The position numbers and the translations under genes were made by a program. A stretch of DNA of 64,000 nucleotides from Plantago ovata (Eukaryota > Streptophyta > Magnoliopsida > Lamiales > Plantaginaceae), in contig CM051457.1 in NCBI GenBank assembly GCA_028274465.1, forward strand, positions 74,746,496 through 74,810,495. The letters are read 5' to 3'. Positions 33,603-45,154 of this stretch are shown here, in pieces; within the stretch, counting starts at the first letter, position 1, and the number at the start of each line of letters is the position of its first letter. The notes below the pieces were generated by a model. That model did no database searches and had not been told where the DNA came from. It saw only the letters and a list, made by a program, of their open reading frames with translations.

Positions 33603-34989
33603 AACTCCCCAAACCGAACCTTTGCTTGTCCTCAAGCAACTAAGCTAGACTCTAATGCAAAAAACAATGCAACACACAAAATGGAGTCCCATGCCAAATA
33701 AAATGAACTAATCTACTGAATCTATCAAAAAACATATGAACAAGAACCATATAAATCAAAACATGAATATAGGTTGAAGAATGCCTTGATTGACTCATAC
33801 ACATCCACATAAGCACTTATGTTAAGACAAGATAGCCTATCGTAACATTCTCTACCTGGACCTAGTCAGTGACGACGTAATGAAACATGTTAAGATACGA
33901 ATGGTTGTCCCGTGCCTATGAAACTGAGGACTTACTGTTGTTCACCAAGTTAAGACTTTTCCTCAAAGAGGTCGAACCAGTACTGGCTCTCATCAAACGA
34001 AGGAGGGTTCCCTATAAAAGATAACACTCCTCTATTCTACCCATCTCTCAAGCAAAGCCTTAAGATTTTCACCACTTCCTGAATGGCAGGACGATGGTGG
34101 TCTAGAACAGATGACACTCAAAAACAAAAGACAAAAATAGAAAATTATTACGAACATTACAAGAAATGGAAAATGAGACACAACACTGTGCTAAACTGCT
34201 ATTTGGCTTTTCTTTTTTTTGGACACTTCTTTGCTCTTTTGGGGTCTTTTCTCTTTTTTTTCTTTTTTTCTTTCCATTTTCTTTTTTTCTTTTTTTCTTT
34301 TTTCCTGGAATTTTTCTTTTTCTTTTTTTTTTTTAATTTTTTTTAGCCAGCAGTAGCACAACGAAAAAGAAATAAAATGGCTCACAAACGACTTTCCCAA
34401 ACCTATTCGAAAGAATAGGTTGGAGTACAAAATTTACGAGAAAGGAAAAATCACAACTCAGAAATGAAAAACGAAAAACAAGTCTAATGATGGTGTAACC
34501 CCCTCCCCGAACCTATTCAGAAGAATAGGTTACAAACAAAGGATCACACAACCTCACACTACCTCCTTCCTAGGCATTTAGCAATCTCAAAGCATGGTGA
34601 AAACTTGTTGCCTCTTAGGTACATAATTACTCGGGAAAACAACCATAAGACCCTAACATGCATCATCCTATTATAAAGGCCTTCATGAACCGCAGTAGAG
34701 AAAACACCACTAAGTGATGTCGAGACTACCAAGCTTAACTAAGTGCAATACATAAATGTGACGAGCCAAGCGAGAAAAACCTCAAACAAATTCATAGAGA
34801 TGAAACATATGATTAATGGCATAGTTAGTTAATCTACCCAATAAAAAAGTTCAAAAAATTCGGCAATGAACTCCATAAAAAACATGCAAGACTATCTTAA
34901 GATGAATGTAGTGAATGCAACCTAAAAACTAAGAAAGCAGTAAACGTGCAAATGCAAATGCAGACGGATAAAACATGCAAGGTACTATA
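33603..34989 (-). other. PPT and non-coding 3' region of H
   Basis: The PPT (33,603-33,620) reads GGTTCGGTTTGGGGAGTT in sense. Further on are a T-rich tract (about 34,205-34,345) and AACCTATTC palindromes at 34,400-34,421 and 34,510-34,531, each joined to a TTTGGGGA- or TTCGGGGAGG-like purine run in sense. No credible ORF. CTATA at 34,985-34,989 is the TSD of element I. Confidence 0.8.
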
Positions 34990-36896
34990 TGTTAGTAAAA
35001 GTGAGAAAATTTGCCTCTAAGGCTAAGCAGCGGAAGTTTTAAAATTTTGTTCTCACTAAACTGATATGACTATATTACGTTATTAACTGGAAGAAATCAC
35101 TTACGTGTCCTCCAGTAGACAAGCTAATTCACCCGAAAGTTGCTCCTCCATCTCCAAGCAGAGCCTTGCTATCTCCTCGTCAGTTAGCTATCTCCATCTT
35201 CATGAATGAATTCTTCGTCAATGTTATCTCCAAGATTGCTCATCAACAGGTTCTTTGCTTCCCTTGGACCTCGGTATCCACGGGTAATGTTTCCACAAGA
35301 ACGCTAGGAGGTTCTTCTTGACTTGAGCCTTTTTGTGAGAAAACTTCTTTCTGACTATCAGATAGTTTTCACGTGAAATTGGAATAGACTGAAGACTCAT
35401 TTCTTTCTTTCTGATTTAGTCAATTAGTTAGTTTAGAAAATCACGTATGCTTTTACCAAGCAAGTTGAATTTTATTAGGAGACTTCAAAAGTACTCAACT
35501 AACTAACAAACAGATAAATCAAATTACCTGTTAAAGAAAGAAAGGAAGAATGGAATAAAAAAATAAAAGAAAGAAGAAAAGAAAAAACACAAGAAACGTG
35601 CAGCTGCAATTGCAGCTGCCACGTTGCTGGGCCAGGCCCAGCATTAGTATGCTGGGCCAAATCGGCCCAGCCCAATTCTTTTATTCTTTTCTTCCTTTCT
35701 TTTATTTTTGGGCTTTAATTAAATCCCGTCCAAATGCAAATGTCTTCAATTAATTAATTAAATCCAATTTAAATCAATTAATTATATTTCTAAAATATAT
35801 TCCATATATAATAAATTAATATTAATCCAATTAACAATAATTCTATTATATTTATGTATAATGATTTAATATTAATCTAATTAATATTTAATCCAATATA
35901 CATAGCTCGTTTGTAGAAACACCACCTTGAAGTGTGACCCATAGGGCCTTGCATATTAAGCAACAATCCAATTAAGGTGATAATAAATTCCTAGACAATT
36001 TATCAGACAATATTAATATGCAAGGAACGTTTGTGAGGAAAACAAACCACCTGTAGCGTAGGGTACTTTGATGATACGGTCCCTTCATTCACGAATACTC
36101 GAACGAGTCTAGAATATGGTTATGTGTCTATTCTAATAACTCATTCATGGTCTCTCAATCTTATTAGTCGATCTATGAATTATGTCCAAACACCATTTTG
36201 ACATATTCACTTACGGTGGCCACCGATTTTATGATCGCACTAAATATGAGAAGTGAGTATTCTCTCCTTGTATCTATTACGGAGGAATGAATCCTTTCTT
36301 GGCCCAATCACTCACACAATATGCTTCCTAATGTACCCAACACATGCCGTATCTACCCTACTTTAAGAGTGCAAGCGTTGCGCATGGTCAAAGTACATTA
36401 TTTCACATATGATGTAGTATTGGCCTCAAGTCTAAGGACTACTAACATCACCCTACACACCGATACTACCATAGACACTCAAATAGCTTTACCAAATGGT
36501 TTCTCGGTTGGGTATGCCAACACTCTCCAAAGTGTTCATATGTTCATTATGAATAACCAAGTTCATTCGTAGCAGTGAGACCTACTACATCCTCGAAGGA
36601 TCTAATGCAACATATGCTAGCTTCAATCGCGTCATTGATATCCCTTATCTCAATGACCTTCAGCTAGTGGCTTATTTCAGGACTTAATTATTGACACACA
36701 AGCTCCCACTAACTTGGTGATTACCTTAAGTCCTTGGGAACATTTTATTGAATAATTCAAACAACCAAATATAATATTCATAAAATGCAATGCCAATTGT
36801 ATTTAATAATGTATAAATAATTAAATACAATAACTGAATGTGATCAAGTACATATCGTCCCTATCGTAGGTTGTCTCTAGGACATATATACTTTCA
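34990..36896 (-). repeat. 3' LTR of I
   Basis: 1,907 bp, TGAAAGTATATATGTCC... to ...TTTTACTAACA in sense. I found four substitutions and no indel against the right LTR. Strong palindromes lie at about 35,605-35,675: CAGCTGCAATTGCAGCTG and repeated GCTGGGCC/GGCCCAGC. An 84-codon frame on the plus strand inside it recurs in the other LTR only because the LTRs are copies. Confidence 0.95.
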
Positions 36897-36910
36897 ATCT
36901 CCCACTTGGC
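36897..36910 (-). other. Polypurine tract of I
   Basis: The sense strand reads GGCCAAGTGGGAGA T directly before the LTR start TGAAAG; a short purine-rich primer site for plus-strand DNA. Confidence 0.75.
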
Positions 36911-37188
36911 CTAGAGCCAATCACCTACGTGTCTAACACTTGTGTTGAAATGTCTAACATGTTTATTCGAACTCAACATTTTGGTGAAAGGTTCAGCCAT
37001 AATTTCCTCAGTGGGAACTCGTTCTATAGATACTTCTCTTCTAGCTATCATCTATCCAATCAGATGATACTACCTCTGTACATGCTTGTTCCAGTTTATG
37101 GATCTTGGTTCCTTTGTTTGTGCAACAGCACCTTGGCTGTCGCAGTAGACCTTGATGGGACTACTATTAGGAGCTACCCCTAGTACCT

Positions 37189-38460
37189 TCAGGAATTCTG
37201 GAATTCAGACAACCTCCTTGAGGCCTCTGCATCAGCTATGTACTCGGACTTAGCAATAGAATCATTTAAGGTGGGTTGCTTGGAACCCTTCCAAGTGACG
37301 ACACCACCAATGAGTGTAATCACATACCTAGTTTGTGATTCAAAGTCGTCCAGGTCAATTTGCATACCAGTATTGAGATAAACACTCATTTGCAACTCTC
37401 GGTTTCCACCATCTATTAGAAAGGAATCTTTAGTTCTTCTAAGACACTCAAGATTGCTTTCGTATCATTCTAGTGTTTCATAACTAGATTCTGGTGGTAT
37501 TGACAAGTACAACCAAATGCATAAGCCACATCTGGCCTTGAGCATTTCATGGCATACATGATAGATCCAATTGCCAATGCATATAGGATCTTTCTTCATG
37601 ATTTCTATATATACATATATATATATACTCTCACGTGGAAGGACTATCCTCTTGAGTGAGAGTTATGCCATGCCTAGTTGTTAAGAAACCTTTATTTGAA
37701 CCATCAACATTAAAGCGTTTCATTACTTTGTCAATGTATGTGGAATGTGACAGCCTTAACAGTTCCTTCGGTCTATCCTTATGGATTTTGATGCCAAGGA
37801 TGTAATAAGCTTCACCTAAGTCTTTCACCAAGGAAGCCTTAGATAACCAATGTCTTGTGGATCGTAACATTGAATATTATTTTCATAATTAGTATGTTAT
37901 CAACATAAATAACCACGAAAACAATTCCAGTATCGCTGCGTTTGATATACACGCATGGATCTTTTACGCTTATGATGTAGTCAAACGATTTGATAAGTTC
38001 ATCCAAGCGAACGTTCCAACTCCTCGAGGTTTGCTTGAGTCCACATAGGATCTCTTATAGTTTACAAACTTAGTTGGGATTTGCTTTGGATGTAGAATCT
38101 TCCAGGCTGTATCATATACACCTATTGCTCAAGATTCTCATTAAGGAAAATAATTTTCACATCCATCTGCCAAATCTCATAATCATGTTGTGCAACTATA
38201 GCAAGTAAAATTCGAATAGACTTAAGCTTGTCTACTGGTGGAAAGGGTTTCGTCATAAACGATACCATATCGTTTACTAAAGCCTTTTTATACCAGTCTA
38301 GCTTTGTATGTTTGTATGTTGCCAATGGCATCGGTTTTCTTCTTGAAAACCCCTTTTCATCTAATGGGTCTAACCCCTTATGGTGCATCAACCAAGTCCC
38401 ATACTTGATTTTCATACATAAAGTCTATTTCGAATTTCATGGCTTCCTGCCACCTCTTTG
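37189..38460 (-). pseudogene. pol: Decayed RT-RNase H of copia I
   Basis: Minus strand. RNase H fragments: 37,395-37,189, with GGVVTWKGSKQPT and AKSEYIADAEA. RT palm/thumb: 37,870-37,631 (KDLGEAYYILGIKI). RT fingers: 38,415-38,122 (IWQMDVKIIFLNENLEQ). Each piece is in a different frame with stops between, and the YVDD block is not intact. No product can be made from it. Confidence 0.85.
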
Positions 38461-38727
38461 AATCAATGTCTAACATTGCTTCTTTGTAAGTCTTAGGGCA
38501 CCTTGTTGAGATAAGTCAATATCAAAATTTTCAGCTCATCCAAGAGTGAACTTATCCTTTCGGGAGCTTCCCATTAATCTTCTAGACTTACGGAGTGCGA
38601 CATATATTTCGTTTGTACAGGCAATTTATTCTGATTGTGAGAATGTTGAACTGATTCAGTCCATCGAATAGTTGTAGAAGAATTAGGAGCAACCATTGCC
38701 GCTGAACTTCGAGTGGTTAGCCTCAAG

Positions 38728-38898
38728 TAGGTCGACCGATTGAACCATTCCTGTTGGTTCGGTCATTTGAACCGCTCCCACTGACTCGACCATCTAAACC
38801 GTTCCCGTCGGTTTGACCGGTTGAACCGTTCCCATCGGTTTGGCCGGTTGAACCGTTCCCGTCGGTTTGGCCGGTTGAACCGTTCCCGTCGGTTCAGT
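38728..38898 (-). repeat. 27-bp tandem repeat in pol of I (9-residue units)
   Basis: About six copies of a 27-bp unit (GGTTTGGCCGGTTGAACC at the core), the three rightmost nearly identical. In the sense frame the unit encodes TDGNGSTGQ. It lies between the integrase and RT fragments, so it would sit in the variable linker of the polyprotein. Confidence 0.8.
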
Positions 38899-39149
38899 CA
38901 AAAGGATTGAGGTTTAATGAGACATCTTTAAAATTCTCAAAAATTTCTTAAAATGCTCCCACTGGCTGGCATACATCTACCTAGAGATGTGCCTTGAGCC
39001 ATAAGACCTTTCTTGAGCTCCCACTTAAATGTTGTCACAACCATTTGACAACTTTTCTACGTAACTAAGTGTTATTTTTGTGATTCTTGGATTTCCACAA
39101 GTTCTATATCATTGTCTCCACTTTGGTTGAAAGGCATAGTCATCTTCTA

Positions 39150-39790
39150 GAAGGACCATCTTCTAGATGTGATGATACTATGCATTTCTGGCATATAGAA
39201 TCAGTAACCCCTGGTTTCATTTGGATATCCTACAAAATAACATTTCTCACTTTTAGGTTCCAATCATGTCAACGAGCATTCCTTTCACATATGTCTGACA
39301 ACCCCAGGTTCTAATATGTGATAAGTTTGGCCTCATGCCATCCATAACTCATATGGTGCTTACTCGACTGACTTAGATGAAACTCTATTCAGAATATGGA
39401 TTGAGTTTGATAATACGTATCCCATGAATAAGTTGGAAGAGTACTGAAATTCATCATTCATCTAACCATGTCTAACAAGGTTTGGTTTCTCCCTTTCGAA
39501 ACATAGTGTTCTAGAAGGAGTAAATTTTGACTGAATTTCATGCAGTTTTAAATAATCCAGAATCTCACCACTTAAGTATTATGCTCTTTGATCTAATTGA
39601 AGAGTCTTAATACTTCTTTCAGGTTGTTTCTCTACTTCAGCTTTGTACTCAATGAATTTCTCCAATATTTTAGATTTGTGTTTCATAGGATACACATGTC
39701 CAAATATAGAGAAATCATCAGTAAAAGTTATAAAGTAAGAGAAATCATCTTTAGCCTGAGTTTCAAATGGTCCATACACATTGTATGAAT
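39150..39790 (-). pseudogene. pol: Decayed integrase of copia I
   Basis: The 39,779-39,579 frame reads GPFETQAKDDFSYFITFTDD, matching the copia integrase core around its first catalytic Asp (the usual D before xxGP is not preserved in frame). At about 39,330-39,190 further fragments resemble the integrase C-terminal block with VGYPNET. Stops and frameshifts throughout. Bases 38,899-39,149 and 39,791-40,374 hold only unrecognisable decayed coding DNA. Confidence 0.75.
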
Positions 39791-40374
39791 TAACTCAAGT
39801 AGTCGTTGTGCACGTATGCCTTTTCCTTGAAAAGGATTTCTTGAACAATCTACCTTTGAGACAAAATTCATGATCCAATATGATTCTAAATCAAATGGTG
39901 CTAAGTAGTCTCACCTACTTAGCCTAGCAATTCTTGTCTCATTGATATATCAAGTCTACAGTGCAACAAATAAGCGGTGTTTCTAGGATTATTGAGCCTA
40001 GCTCGTTTGTTTTGAAGATGTATTAAAGTATGTCTACAGTTTAGCAAATATAAACCATTCATATTTGCTACTAATATAATGAACGAAATAAAATTTATCA
40101 AGTTCCATATATATATCTGAGGATAAATCAAATTTATGATTTTTATACGCTAATAAGTAATAGACGATCCATTTCTTATGCGTAGGTCAACTCTTATTGG
40201 TCTAATCGATCTGCTGTCAAATAGCCCTTGCACATATTAAAATGTAAGAGCCACAAGTTGTATCCAACACTCAGCAGTTCGAGTTTTTGTAGACATATTT
40301 ATCTTAGTGACAAACAAACATTGATTGGAGATAGATGCACAATGCATTACTCCATTAGCCCTTAGCCTTGGGCA

Positions 40375-41135
40375 ATTTCTCTTCCAGTGTCTTTCTGCTT
40401 GCAGTAAAGACATGTCTCCTTCTCCACGTTACTACCTTCTCGTGATTTCCAATCTTATTCTGTTTAGCTTTACCTTTCGAGCCCTTGCTTTTTAAGGTGA
40501 GATTTCACAGATAGTCCAACCATTAAAACAGGTTACCTCTTAGGTTGAGCCTGTTCATAAGCCTTGCGTATGTTATGGAATTCAGGTAGTGTAGCATCCT
40601 TGGCATTCATATTGTAATTCATCATGAACGTTGAATATGAATGATGTAATGATTGAAGGATGATGATAACTGAAACACGGTTCTCAAATGTAATTCCAGC
40701 ACTAGCTAGTTTCTCGATGAATCCAATCATCTTGAGCACGTGATCAGATACATTCCTCATTTGGAAAATCTCATTTTGAAGATCTCTCTAAGAAGATCAA
40801 ATTCAACACTCTTGGAAACAGTTTCAAAGAGGCTTTTGAGATGTAGCAGCATTTTAAATGGTATTATGTTACCATGTTGCCTTTGCTGTTCCATAGTCAT
40901 TACAGCTTGCATAATACACTATGCATTAGCAGCTTCATCCTTATTGATGAGCTTCTTTGTCAAACGCAACAAGCTCAATAGGATTAGTGAGAGGAGTAGG
41001 GATTGACTTGTCCAAGACATTCTCAATCTTCTCTTGCCTTAGTACCAAAACGATCGTTACGGATCCAATCCACGAAGTTCGGACTAGTAAGAGTGCATTT
41101 CTCCAAGATAATTCTATAACGGATAAGTTGGTCAT
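40375..41135 (-). pseudogene. gag: Decayed gag of copia I
   Basis: N-terminal text at 41,135-40,941 (KIENVLDKSIPTPLTNP), the middle at 40,760-40,533 (HVLKMIGFIEKL...MMNYNMNAKD) and a broken CCHC knuckle at about 40,430-40,375 (CLYCKQK then HWKRNC in the next frame). The pieces are typical of Angela-type gag but out of frame. Confidence 0.8.
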
Positions 41136-41331
41136 CTTAATTGACCAAAGAAGTAAATATTAAAACTGAAATTAAAACTCTAAGATTAATTTCTATGATC
41201 ACAATCAGCGACTAAATAAACTAGGACTGTAGCTTTATTTAGTTCTCACTATTTTCACATACTCTTGACCCCTATAAAGAGTACGAACTAATATCTTATA
41301 ATAGTCGTAGTGAGCCAAGATCCATGCTTGC

Positions 41332-41370
41332 ACTATTATAGCCCCAGCTATGGCTGATCACTATAATAGT
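41332..41370 (-). repeat. Stem-loop with 10-bp perfect arms in leader of I
   Basis: ACTATTATAG (41,332-41,341) pairs with CTATAATAGT (41,361-41,370). The 19-nt loop contains a smaller CAGC/GCTG stem. It lies between the gag start and the hairpin repeats. Confidence 0.75.
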
Positions 41371-41710
41371 CAAACAGGTAGGTCTCCAAACCAATTGTAC
41401 AATACAACTCTTGGTTTGATCAAAACTATTTTGATCGATGTCCTCAAATTATGCCTGACGCTATGGCGACTCAATATAATTCAAGTAAGTCATAACCATC
41501 ACACGGCACCAACAATGGTCCTATGAAGGCAACTTTCTTACGGCAAACGAAGTAAGCACTATGGTGCATATTACCCACGAGATTAGTAAGTCCATTTATC
41601 CTTCAATTATGATGGGTGACATCATACGATTCAATCGAGACTTAAATTGGTTGGGGAACATTTAAATGGGGTATTTAATCGCTTGACCAAGATCCCTAAC
41701 GTGCATCACA

Positions 41711-41890
41711 TAATGGGTGCCGCATACCCAAGTCTCATGCAATGCGGTCCAACAAGTAACGAGTGCCGCCTACTCGTACATATCAATCGCGGACTAGCAA
41801 GTAATGGGCGCCGCCTACCCATGCATATGACAGATGCGGTCCGGAAACTAATGGGTGCCGCCTACCCATACAATAATAGCGGACTAACAA
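41711..41890 (-). repeat. Four ~46-bp repeats each forming a hairpin with loop GCCGCCT
   Basis: Hairpins start at 41,713, 41,759, 41,804 and 41,851. Arms are ATGGGT/ACCCAT in most, but ACGAGT/ACTCGT in the second, so pairing is kept by a double change. The loop is GCCGC[CA]T. Each is followed by a GCGG[AT]C block. They lie in the 5' leader between the primer site and gag. Confidence 0.85.
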
Positions 41891-43229
41891 TATTTAAATA
41901 CAATATTTAAATAATTAAATTGCTCATGTAGACATTCAACACATGTGATACAACCAAGTTGGAGCAAATAAGTAGTTGTTGTGGATTATTATCATTATAT
42001 GTAAGTCAGATATAATTTATAAATTCTCCAAGAATTTCGAAAATATTTTAAAACAAGTTTTAATAATAATATAATCTTCCAAAGCAATATATTATTATTG
42101 AAATGTAGTTTATAAACAATTTATAAACTAACAAACATGTTACTAAATATTATAAACTTATATTTATGTCTCTAAACATTTTAATCACTTTCTAAAAGTA
42201 TTAATAGGGTTTTAAAATAATTTATAAACCATTTATAAATTAAATAATAAGTTTCTAAAACTCCAAGGACCTCTTTATAATTCTCAGAAAGTTGAAATTA
42301 AGTTTCTGGGTCAATTTGAAAACATTTAGCAAAGTCTGGGGTCAATTCAAAATAATCTGAAGTTCAAGGGCTTGAGCCCCAATAAGACAGAATTGTCAAA
42401 TTGGGACACAAGTCCCTGAATTCTTCTTTCTTGACTATTAGTGACCACCAATGTTTCTGCAAAAGTTCAATTGAGTCCCTGTAACAATGAAAAGTTTCCA
42501 AAACCTTCAATCTTCATCTCAACTCGAATCTAAGGTCCACAAACATGTTCTAAACATCATACACCATTGAAGAACAAATCGCAAGGTCATAAAAACGTTC
42601 AGAACAGAGAACGAAATTTTTTTTTTTTTATTACGGTCGTGTTCAAGACCTTGAGCAAGAGTTGCTCAATTTGATTTGTTCAACATCCTATGTTGTTCTC
42701 CATGTTTCCACGAATCTACTACACCCAATTTTAGTTTAGTTTGAGTCAAGAACACCAAGTTTGGAAGAAACCCATTAATGGAGTTTCAAGCTCCATGAAC
42801 CCTAACTCAAACTTCACCTACGAATCTTTAAACTCGAATTCAAAAGGTGTAATAGTAAGAGGGCGAAAAATGGAGAAGAATGATATATAGAACCCCTAGG
42901 GAGATGAAGAAAATGGAAGAGCTGAAAGCTCCATCAACCACCAACAATGGTGGATGAATAGTAACCCGCGGGTTACTATTCATCATCTTCCCAAATTTTT
43001 TTTTTTTTTTAATATTATCTAGTAATAAAATCTGGAAAAATAAATACTATATGAATTATTTCCTTTCTTAAATCCAATATGAAGAATCTGGAAATAAAAT
43101 AATACAGTAACAAAACCCATCTCTCCTTTCTTTAAATCCAATTAAAGAATCTGAAAATTTTACATACATATAATAATCCACAACAACGTAAATATAAAAC
43201 ATAAACGAATATAGTCATGAATCAGCCTA
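41891..43229 (-). other. 5' leader of I with a perfect 32-bp palindrome at 42,953-42,984
   Basis: A/T-rich, non-coding leader. At 42,953-42,984 a perfect 32-bp palindrome centred on CCCGCGGG lies about 245 nt downstream of the primer site, where dimerisation or packaging signals of retroelement RNA normally lie. A poly-T run of 11-12 adjoins it. Confidence 0.85.
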
Positions 43230-43241
43230 GCTCTGATACCA
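43230..43241 (-). other. Primer-binding site of I, initiator tRNA-Met
   Basis: TGGTATCAGAGC on the minus strand, one base from the LTR. Confidence 0.93.
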
Positions 43242-43242
43242 C

Positions 43243-45149
43243 TGTTAGTAAAAGTGAGAAAATTTGCCTCTAAGGCTAAGCAGCGGAAGTTTTAAAATTT
43301 TGTTCTCACTAAACTGATATGACTATATTACGTTATTAACTGGAAGAAATCACTTACGTGTCCTCCAGTAGACAAGCTAATTCACCCGAAAGTTGCTCCT
43401 CCATCTCCAAGCAGAGCCTTGCTATCTCCTCGTCAGTTAGCTATCTCCATCTTCATGAATGAATTCTTCGTCAATGTTATCTCCAAGATTGCTCATCAAC
43501 AGGTTCTTTGCTTCCCTTGGACCTCGGTATCCACGGGTAATGTTTCCACAAGAACGCTAGGAGGTTCTTCTTGACTTGAGCCTTTTTGTGAGAAAACTTC
43601 TTTCTGACTATCAGATAGTTTTCACGTGAAATTGGAATAGACTGAAGACTCATTTCTTTCTTTCTGATTTAGTCAATTAGTTAGTTTAGAAAATCACGTA
43701 TGCTTTTACCAAGCAAGTTGAATTTTATTAGGAGACTTCAAAAGTACTCAACTAACTAACAAACAGATAAATCAAATTACCTGTTAAAGAAAGAAAGGAA
43801 GAATGGAATAAAAAAATAAAAGAAAGAAGAAAAGAAAAAACACAAGAAACGTGCAGCTGCAATTGCAGCTGCCACGTTGCTGGGCCAGGCCCAGCATTAG
43901 TATGCTGGGCCAAATCGGCCCAGCCCAATTCTTTTATTCTTTTCTTCCTTTCTTTTATTTTCGGGCTTTAATTAAATCCCGTCCAAATGCACATGTCTTC
44001 AATTAATTAATTAAATCCAATTTAAATCAATTAATTATATTTCTAAAATATATTCCATATATAATAAATTAATATTAATCCAATTAACAATAATTCTATT
44101 ATATTTATGTATAATGATTTAATATTAATCTAATTAATATTTAATCCAATATACATAGCTCGTTTGTAGAAACACCACCTTGAAGTGTGACCCATAGGGC
44201 CTTGCATATTAAGCAACAATCCAATTAAGGTGATAATAAATTCCTAGACAATTTATCAGACAATATTAATATGCAAGGAACGTTTGTGAGGAAAACAAAC
44301 CACCTGTAGCGTAGGGTACTTTGATGATACGGTCCCTTCATTCACGAATACTCGAACGAGTCTAGAATATGGTTATGTGTCTATTCTAATAACTCATTCA
44401 TGGTCTCTCAATCTTATTAGTCGATCTATGAATTATGTCCAAACACCATTTTGACATATTCACTTACGGTGGCCACCGATTTTATGATCGCACTAAATAT
44501 GAGAAGTGAGTATTCTCTCCTTGTATCTATTACGGAGGAATGAATCCTTTCTTGGCCCAATCACTCACACAATATGCTTCCTAATGTACCCAACACATGC
44601 CGTATCTACCCTACTTTAAGAGTGCAAGCGTTGCGCATGGTCAAAGTACATTATTTCACATATGATGTAGTATTGGCCTCAAGTCTAAGGACTACTAACA
44701 TCACCCTACACACCGATACTACCATAGACACTCAAATAGCTTTACCAAATGGTTTCTCGGTTGGGTATGCCAACACTCTCCAAAGTGTTCAAATGTTCAT
44801 TATGAATAACCAAGTTCATTCGTAGCAGTGAGACCTACTACATCCTCGAAGGATCTAATGCAACATATGCTAGCTTCAATCGCTTCATTGATATCCCTTA
44901 TCTCAATGACCTTCAGCTAGTGGCTTATTTCAGGACTTAATTATTGACACACAAGCTCCCACTAACTTGGTGATTACCTTAAGTCCTTGGGAACATTTTA
45001 TTGAATAATTCAAACAACCAAATATAATATTCATAAAATGCAATGCCAATTGTATTTAATAATGTATAAATAATTAAATACAATAACTGAATGTGATCAA
45101 GTACATATCGTCCCTATCGTAGGTTGTCTCTAGGACATATATACTTTCA
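43243..45149 (-). repeat. 5' LTR of I
   Basis: 1,907 bp, the same length as the left LTR. Differences seen: one each near 43,962 and 43,990, one near 44,791 and one near 44,884. TSD CTATA follows at 45,150. Confidence 0.95.
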
Positions 45150-45154
45150 CTATA

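Larger units (their letters stand above)
34990..45149 (-). mobile_element. Complete Angela/BARE-like Ty1/copia element I
   Basis: 10,160 bp on the minus strand: two 1,907-bp LTRs, TSD CTATA at 34,985-34,989 and 45,150-45,154, initiator tRNA-Met primer site, long leader, then decayed gag, integrase, RT and RNase H. RT text IRILLAIVAQHDYEIWQMDV resembles Angela/BARE-type elements (from memory). The LTRs are almost identical while the coding region is wrecked. Confidence 0.95.

Noticed and set aside
34197..34346. Phe-rich hydrophobic ORF as a membrane protein
   Set aside because: Translation of a T-rich low-complexity tract, as also at 21,187 and 55,841.
36321..36572. 84-codon plus-strand ORF conserved at 44,574-44,825
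   Set aside because: Both copies lie in the two LTRs of element I, antisense to the element; conservation reflects LTR identity, not coding.
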